From Solirubrobacterales bacterium (lineage in GTDB: Bacteria > Actinomycetota > Thermoleophilia > Solirubrobacterales > Solirubrobacteraceae), in contig JACRMD010000118.1 in NCBI GenBank assembly GCA_016215085.1, positions 16,704 through 26,985 on the forward strand: a DNA stretch of 10,282 nucleotides. The letters are read 5' to 3'. The notes beneath the pieces were generated by a model. That model had not been told where the DNA came from. It saw only the letters and a list, made by a program, of their open reading frames with translations, and ran no database searches. The translations under genes were made by a program, and so were the position numbers. Shown here one piece after another: positions 6,141 to 10,282 of this stretch (positions are counted from its first letter, which is position 1; each line of letters starts with the position of its first letter).

Positions 6141-7220
6141 CTACCTGAGTTGGAAGCCCTCGCCACGCAGGCGGTCGATGTCGTTGGTCAGTCCGATGGC
6201 GAACAACATGATCACGAGCACGAACCCGACCACGGAGGCCTGCTCCATCACGCGGAACGGGATGGCGCGCCCGCGCACCTTCTCGGCCACGGCCCAGAAG
6301 ATGTGGCCGCCGTCCAGCGGCAGGAACGGGAAGAGGTTCACGATCGCCAGCGACAGCGAGATGATCGCCAGCAGCGTGATCGCCTGGACGATCTGGTCCT
6401 CCTGGAAGGACTGCTGGACGACCTTGGTCGAGCCGACGACGCCCGAGACCTCCTTGCGCGCCTCGCTGTCATAGAAGATCCGCGCGATCGCCGAGACCGT
6501 GCCGGTGGTGATCCGCCACATGCCGGTGACCGAGTCGCCCACCGCCTCCCCGGGCGGCACGGTGACGTAGTGCGTGTCGAACTGGAAGCCGAGCAGCGTC
6601 CGCTCGACCGCGGCGTTGTAGCGCGGGTACGCCTCGACCACCTGGGCGCGCCCGTCGCGCAGGATGGTGATCTTCGCGGGCGTCGTGGCCTTGCAGCCGT
6701 CCTTCGGCGTGCCCTTGCACGTGTGCGAGCCGATCGCCTCGCGCAACGTGGCGGCGTCGCCCTGCTTGCCGTCGACCGCGACGATCCGGTCGCCGAGCCG
6801 CAGCACCTGCGCCGCCGGCTCGCCCTTGTTGATGACCGCGACCTCGGTGGTCGGCTCGGACTGGCCCTTGAAGACGAAGAGCCCCCAGATGATCACGAAG
6901 GCCAGCAGCACGTTGACCAGCGGGCCGGCCGCGATGACGACGACGCGCTTCCACACCGGCTGGCGGTAGTAGGAGCGGTGCGCGACCTCCGGCGGGACCT
7001 CCTCGTTGGGGTTCATCCCGGTGATGCGGACGTAGCCGCCCAGCGGGATGGCGCCGATGCCGTACTCGGTCTCGCCGCGGCGGACCTTGAACAGCAGCGG
7101 CGGGAAGAAGAGGGCGAAGCGCTCGACGCGCATGCCGACGGCCTTGGCCGCGGCGAAGTGGCCGGCCTCGTGCAGGACGATCAGGACGCAGAAGCCCGCG
7201 ATGGCCAGGAACCAGCTCAC
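6141..7220 (-). CDS. rseP: RseP-type site-2 membrane metalloprotease (M50)
   Basis: A 359-residue intramembrane zinc protease that cuts membrane-bound substrates, classically anti-sigma factors, after a first cut by another protease. The zinc motif HEAGH (17-21) lies in the first membrane helix. GPLVN (99-103) follows in the second, then a single PDZ domain (about 122-200: LRLGDRIVAVDG). The third zinc ligand is D303 in LPLDGGH (300-306). Final helices are at about 281-300 and 328-345. One PDZ rather than two fits actinobacterial and Gram-positive members. The PDZ loop carries C168 and C176 (CKGTPKDGC), a possible disulfide on the outer face. The GTG at 7220 has a GAGGTGA site. It lies 52 nt after dxr and 39 nt before the ligase gene, so probably co-transcribed. 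The anti-sigma target is not in the window. Confidence 0.94.
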   Translation of the reverse strand: MSWFLAIAGFCVLIVLHEAGHFAAAKAVGMRVERFALFFPPLLFKVRRGETEYGIGAIPLGGYVRITGMNPNEEVPPEVAHRSYYRQPVWKRVVVIAAGPLVNVLLAFVIIWGLFVFKGQSEPTTEVAVINKGEPAAQVLRLGDRIVAVDGKQGDAATLREAIGSHTCKGTPKDGCKATTPAKITILRDGRAQVVEAYPRYNAAVERTLLGFQFDTHYVTVPPGEAVGDSVTGMWRITTGTVSAIARIFYDSEARKEVSGVVGSTKVVQQSFQEDQIVQAITLLAIISLSLAIVNLFPFLPLDGGHIFWAVAEKVRGRAIPFRVMEQASVVGFVLVIMLFAIGLTNDIDRLRGEGFQLR

Positions 7221-7224
7221 GACG

Positions 7225-7231
7225 TCACCTC
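7225..7231 (-). promoter_or_regulatory. Shine-Dalgarno GAGGTGA supporting the rseP GTG start
   Basis: GAGGTGA on the minus strand, with its GAGG core 7 nt before the GTG at 7220. It supports GTG as the start, which places HEAGH at residue 17 as usual for the family. Confidence 0.65.
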
Positions 7232-7239
7232 GCTCCGGG

Positions 7240-7251
7240 ACCGGCGCCGGT
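7240..7251. repeat. 12-bp palindrome between dxr and rseP
   Basis: ACCGGCGCCGGT is a perfect palindrome in the 52-nt gap between dxr and rseP, just upstream of the rseP ribosome site. It may fold as a small hairpin that tunes downstream expression or be a protein-binding site; it lacks terminator features. Confidence 0.4.
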
Positions 7252-7272
7252 TGGTGAGGGCCACGCAGGGCC

Positions 7273-8424
7273 TCACGCGTGCACCGCGACCTGCTCGGCG
7301 GCGACCGCGCGGGCCTCGCGGTCGGCCTCGTAGAGCGACTCGAAGGCGCGGACGGGCTGCGCGGGCAGCGCCTCGAGCGTCGCCTCGATCACCGCCGCGA
7401 TGCCCAGGAACGGCAGCCGGCCGCCGAGGAAGGCGTGGACGGCGACCTCGTTGGCGGCGTTGAGCACGCACGGCGCGGTGCCGCCGGCGACCGCCGCCTC
7501 GCGCGCCAGGCGCAGGCACGGGAACGCCTCGTCGTCGACGGGCTCGAAGGTGAGGCTGCCGACCTCGGCGAGGTCGAGCGTGCGGACGGGGACGTCGACG
7601 CGATCGGGCTCGTGCAGGGCGTAGGCGATCGGCACGCGCATGTCCGGATGGCCGAGGTGGGCCAGCGTCGCGCCGTCGCACAGGTTCACGAGCGCGTGGA
7701 CGATCGACTGCGGGTGCACGACGACCTTGATGCGGTCGTAGGGCGTCCCGAAGAGGTGGTGGGCCTCGATGACCTCGAGGCCCTTGTTCATCAACGTGGC
7801 CGAGTCGATGGTGATCTTGCCGCCCATCGCCCACGTCGGGTGGTTGAGCGCCTCCTCGACGGTGACGTCCTCCAGCTCGGCGCGCGCGCGCCCGCGGAAC
7901 GGTCCGCCGCTGGCGGTGATCACGAGCTGCTCGACGGTGCCCGGCCGCTCGTGGGCGATGAGCTGGTGCAGCGCGGAGTGCTCGGAGTCGACGGGGATGA
8001 TCCGCGCGCCGGTGGCCTCCGCCAGCTGCATCACCAGCTCGCCGCCGACGACCAGCGACTCCTTGTTGGCCAGCGCGAGGTCGATGCCCTCCCCCAGCGT
8101 GGCGACCGTCGGGCCGAGGCCGGCGGAGCCGACGAGCGCGTTGAGGACGAGGTCGGCGCCGGACTCGAGGACGAGGCGGACCAGGCCCTCGGCGCCGACG
8201 AGCACCTCGCCGTCGGTCCAGGCCTCGGCGGCGCGGGCGGCGGCGTCGGGGTCGCCGAGCGCGATGCGGGTCACGCCGGTCTCGCGGGCCTGCCGGACCA
8301 GGGGCTCCCACTGCGAGCCGGCGCTGAGGCCGACGACCTCGAGGTCGGGCGCGCGGGAGACGACGTCCAGGGCCTGCGTGCCGATGGACCCGGTCGAGCC
8401 CAGGATGAGGAGACGGCGGGGCAT
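7273..8424 (-). CDS. dxr: 1-deoxy-D-xylulose 5-phosphate reductoisomerase
   Basis: The second enzyme of the MEP isoprenoid pathway: it converts DXP to 2-C-methyl-D-erythritol 4-phosphate with NADPH and a divalent metal, in the cytoplasm; it is the target of fosmidomycin. At 383 residues it is of normal length. The NADPH-binding loop GSTGSIG is at 9-15, LANKES at 118-123, metal ligands D146 and E148 in PVDSEHSA and E217 in MNKGLE, substrate residues in ASGGPF (171-176), the flexible active-site loop HPTWAMGGK (195-203) with W198, and N213/K214. HPQS (237-240) and LNAANEVAV (321-329) complete the family pattern. The ATG at 8424 places GSTGSIG at the usual distance; no clear Shine-Dalgarno precedes it. 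It leads the probable dxr-rseP-ligase-DUF3159 operon and is divergent from the exported repeat protein. Confidence 0.97.
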   Translation of the reverse strand: MPRRLLILGSTGSIGTQALDVVSRAPDLEVVGLSAGSQWEPLVRQARETGVTRIALGDPDAAARAAEAWTDGEVLVGAEGLVRLVLESGADLVLNALVGSAGLGPTVATLGEGIDLALANKESLVVGGELVMQLAEATGARIIPVDSEHSALHQLIAHERPGTVEQLVITASGGPFRGRARAELEDVTVEEALNHPTWAMGGKITIDSATLMNKGLEVIEAHHLFGTPYDRIKVVVHPQSIVHALVNLCDGATLAHLGHPDMRVPIAYALHEPDRVDVPVRTLDLAEVGSLTFEPVDDEAFPCLRLAREAAVAGGTAPCVLNAANEVAVHAFLGGRLPFLGIAAVIEATLEALPAQPVRAFESLYEADREARAVAAEQVAVHA

Positions 8425-8433
8425 GCGCTCGAC

Positions 8434-8461
8434 AGGGTACGGCGCCGGACCTCAACGTCAG
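8434..8461 (-). promoter_or_regulatory. Candidate dxr promoter, possibly leaderless
   Basis: On the minus strand TACCCT (8439-8434) fits the TAnnnT -10 pattern. CTGACG (8461-8456) lies 16 nt upstream as a poor -35, and TTGACC (8466-8461) is a better -35 but 21 nt away. Initiation would fall about 3-4 nt before the ATG, matching the lack of a ribosome site. This is pattern only. Confidence 0.3.
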
Positions 8462-8510
8462 GTCAAGACCGTGGTGTGGACGCCTCACCGATCTCCGCCG
8501 CCCGATGGTC

Positions 8511-8516
8511 TACCTT
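8511..8516 (+). promoter_or_regulatory. Candidate -10 element of the exported repeat protein gene
   Basis: TACCTT matches TAnnnT and ends 11 nt before the ATG at 8528, implying a very short or absent leader. No recognisable -35 is found at 16-18 nt, and no Shine-Dalgarno is present. Tentative. Confidence 0.25.
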
Positions 8517-8527
8517 TCCGCGGCCCG

Positions 8528-10282
8528 ATGTCGCGCTTCCTGCTGGTTTCGCTGCTCCTGCTCGTCCTCGCCGCCCCCGCGGCCGGGGAGGCACCGCCCG
8601 CCGAGCCCGACTACGGGCCGGTGGTCGCCGGCCCGGTCGAGGACGTCACCCTGCACGCCAAGGACCAGCGCGGCCAGCTGTGCGTGACCGTGAGCTCGCC
8701 CGCCCCGGCCGACGAGCGCGAGTTCGGCGACCGCGCCTCGACGCAATGCGGGGCGATTCCCCTGTTCCCGGGCGACGTCAAGGTCGAGGAGCACACCGCC
8801 CCCGACGGCGAGCGCGCGTGGCCGTACCTCGTCGTCCCGCCGGACGTGCTCGCCGTCGAGTTCGTCGACGCCCGCGGCGCGACGGTCCGCGCGACCACGT
8901 CGGCGGGCGAGGCGTACCGGGGGCGGGTCGCCGGGAGGGTGCGCTTCGCGCTGCTGCCGAGCGTCCCCGTCGTCCGGTCGGGCGACGAGCGGCGCACCTG
9001 GACCGAGGCGCGGCTCCTCGGCGAGGGCGACCGCCTGCTGGGCGTGCTGCGCGAGAGCGACGGCCCCGTCGACGTGCCGTCACGGGTCGTCACCACCCTG
9101 CGCGGCGCGGGCCGGACGTGGCCGGTCCGCGTGCTCGGCCGGCAGGCGCTCGCCCCCACCACGCTCGACCCCGGGCGGACCGCCGGCGACCTGTGCCTCC
9201 TGCTCGGCGCGAGGTTCAGCGTCAGCCAGTGCCTGCCGCGGCAGCTCCGCGACCCGGCGCTCATCCCGGCCATCGAGCCCGCGTGCGCCGCGCGCCCGGT
9301 CACGATCGTCTCGGGTCTGGCCGGGCCCGCGGCCCGGGCCGTGAGCGTCCTGGGCACCGACGGCCGGCGCCGCACGCTGCGGCTCCATGCGCTGCCGCCC
9401 GCTCTTGGCCCCCTCCGGGTCGTCGCCGGCGTGCTGCCGGCCGATGTCGGCGTGCGGGCGATGGCGGTCCGGACCGCCGCGGGCACGCGCACGCTCCGGT
9501 TCGCGCTGCCGCCCGCCTCGCTCGCCTGCCGCGAGGACGACGACCCGCTGTCCGCCATGCTCACGAGCCCGACCTTCGATCTGCTCTACGAGCGGCCGGA
9601 CGCCGAGCCGCGCCTGATCGTCGAAGACCGCGGGGGGCTGCTGTGCGTGGGCGCGGGCGCGATCCGCGAGGGCAGCCTCGACTGCCTGCCCTGGTGGCCG
9701 ACGCGGTCGGAGCCGGGCCTCGCGTTCGTCGCCTCGGGCTTCGCCGGCGGGGCGGTGCTGCCGACGACCACGAGCGTCGAGGTCGAGCTGGCCGACGGCC
9801 GCCGCGTGCGGGGTCCCGCCACCGCCGACGCCGCGGGCTACGCCGGCGCCTACCGCGGCCAGGTCCGCTTCTTCGCGCTGCGCCTGCCGCCGCGGGCGAC
9901 GGTCGTCGCCGCACGCGCGTTCACCGGCGCTCGGGCCGTGAAGCTCCCGGTGCTGGCGCCGAACGTCGTCCACGGCCCGGTGCGCCGCCTCCTCCGCTCG
10001 CCCTCGGCGCCGGTCGTGCTCTCGCAGGCACGGCTCGCGGTGCCCGGGGCCGGCCTGGGGGTCGCGTGCTACGCGCTGACGGCGCCGGGCGCTCCGGTCT
10101 CCCGCGAGCGCTGCGGTGTCGCCGACGCCGCCGGCATCACGGTGACGGCCCTGTGCGCGCCGCGCCGCCTCGTCCTCAGCGGCATCGCGCCGCGGCGAGC
10201 CACGGCCGTCGAGGCGGTGCTCGACGACGGGCGGACGCTGCGCACCCGGCCCGGCCCGGCGGCCGGCGGCGGCCGCGCGTTC
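8528..10282 (+). CDS. Secreted protein with four diverged paired-cysteine modules, unknown family, 3' end beyond window
   Basis: An uninterrupted frame of 585 codons that is still open at the right edge. It begins with a Sec signal peptide (SRF, hydrophobic core 5-16, AAPAAG, cleavage near residue 20, no lipobox Cys), so the product is exported. I recognise no domain family. Four related units are visible by eye, each with a first Cys after a hydrophobic strand and a second 12-22 residues on: C52/C74, C223/C235, C373/C386, C514/C529. In three units a beta-rich segment follows with a turn before Arg-rich sequence: ARGATVRA (115-122), TDGRRRTLR (277-285), ADGRRVRGP (422-430), DDGRTLRTR (566-574). 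Units 1-3 also end in a strand like VRFALLP, LRFALPP and VRFFALRLPP. The start at 8528 is chosen because the signal peptide begins there; GTGs at 8471 and 8474 would add a non-hydrophobic extension. There is no Shine-Dalgarno. Gene and export are confident; function is unknown. Confidence 0.85.
   Translation, partial: MSRFLLVSLLLLVLAAPAAGEAPPAEPDYGPVVAGPVEDVTLHAKDQRGQLCVTVSSPAPADEREFGDRASTQCGAIPLFPGDVKVEEHTAPDGERAWPYLVVPPDVLAVEFVDARGATVRATTSAGEAYRGRVAGRVRFALLPSVPVVRSGDERRTWTEARLLGEGDRLLGVLRESDGPVDVPSRVVTTLRGAGRTWPVRVLGRQALAPTTLDPGRTAGDLCLLLGARFSVSQCLPRQLRDPALIPAIEPACAARPVTIVSGLAGPAARAVSVLGTDGRRRTLRLHALPPALGPLRVVAGVLPADVGVRAMAVRTAAGTRTLRFALPPASLACREDDDPLSAMLTSPTFDLLYERPDAEPRLIVEDRGGLLCVGAGAIREGSLDCLPWWPTRSEPGLAFVASGFAGGAVLPTTTSVEVELADGRRVRGPATADAAGYAGAYRGQVRFFALRLPPRATVVAARAFTGARAVKLPVLAPNVVHGPVRRLLRSPSAPVVLSQARLAVPGAGLGVACYALTAPGAPVSRERCGVADAAGITVTALCAPRRLVLSGIAPRRATAVEAVLDDGRTLRTRPGPAAGGGRAF

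Noticed and set aside
4794..7463. An 889-codon open frame on the + strand spanning the ligase, rseP and the end of dxr
   Set aside because: It is exactly antisense to three genes with full active-site motifs; its Arg/Asp/His/Leu-rich composition is typical of the antisense frame of GC-biased codons.
8611..9973. Long minus-strand frames opposite the exported repeat protein
   Set aside because: Arg/Ser/Pro or Arg/Ala/Gly-rich with no domain. The opposing + frame has a signal peptide, internal repeats and no stop over 585 codons.
1..10282. CRISPR arrays, tRNA/rRNA, insertion sequences, prophage or toxin-antitoxin genes
   Set aside because: No direct-repeat arrays, cloverleaf-like segments, transposase or integrase motifs, or typical toxin/antitoxin sequences were seen on either strand.

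Overview
The window is very GC-rich double-stranded bacterial DNA with strongly G/C-biased third codon positions. Its content suggests a high-GC actinobacterium: a DUF3159-type membrane protein, a FadD15-like acyl-CoA ligase, a dxr/rseP pair and an actinobacterial type of GH-A clan glycosidase. The gene style resembles Thermoleophilia/Solirubrobacterales, but that placement is inference from recall and was not tested by search.

Left part (1-3252). A diguanylate cyclase (GAF-GAF-GGDEF, its 5' end outside the window) runs rightward and meets, tail to tail, a leftward stand-alone HD-type alarmone hydrolase. Their stop codons share the palindrome CTAG. Divergent from the hydrolase is a 51-residue single-span membrane protein with a clear Shine-Dalgarno sequence. 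Next is a glycoside-hydrolase-like gene that keeps both catalytic glutamates but has lost its N-terminal start (no usable start codon, no signal peptide). It ends in a strong symmetric hairpin terminator. A second perfect inverted repeat and a probably frameshifted small membrane-protein gene follow.

Middle part (3253-8424), all on the minus strand. Read in transcription order it is dxr (MEP isoprenoid pathway), rseP (site-2 membrane protease), a long-chain acyl-CoA synthetase, a DUF3159 membrane protein and a 119-residue three-span membrane protein. Spacings of 52 nt, 39 nt and a 4-nt stop/start overlap suggest that the first four form one operon on lipid, isoprenoid and envelope functions. 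The DUF3159 gene has no ATG, GTG or TTG near its N terminus and seems to start at a CTG overlapping the synthetase stop (CTGA).

Right part (8425-10282). A roughly 100-bp divergent region separates dxr from a large rightward gene that is open to the window edge (at least 585 codons). It encodes a Sec-exported protein of no family I recognise, built from four diverged copies of a module with a paired cysteine motif and a following beta-rich segment ending in a D/R-G-R-type turn. This is the most novel item here. Otherwise the window is largely ordinary chromosomal housekeeping sequence; I see no CRISPR, phage, IS or defence system, and no tRNA or rRNA.
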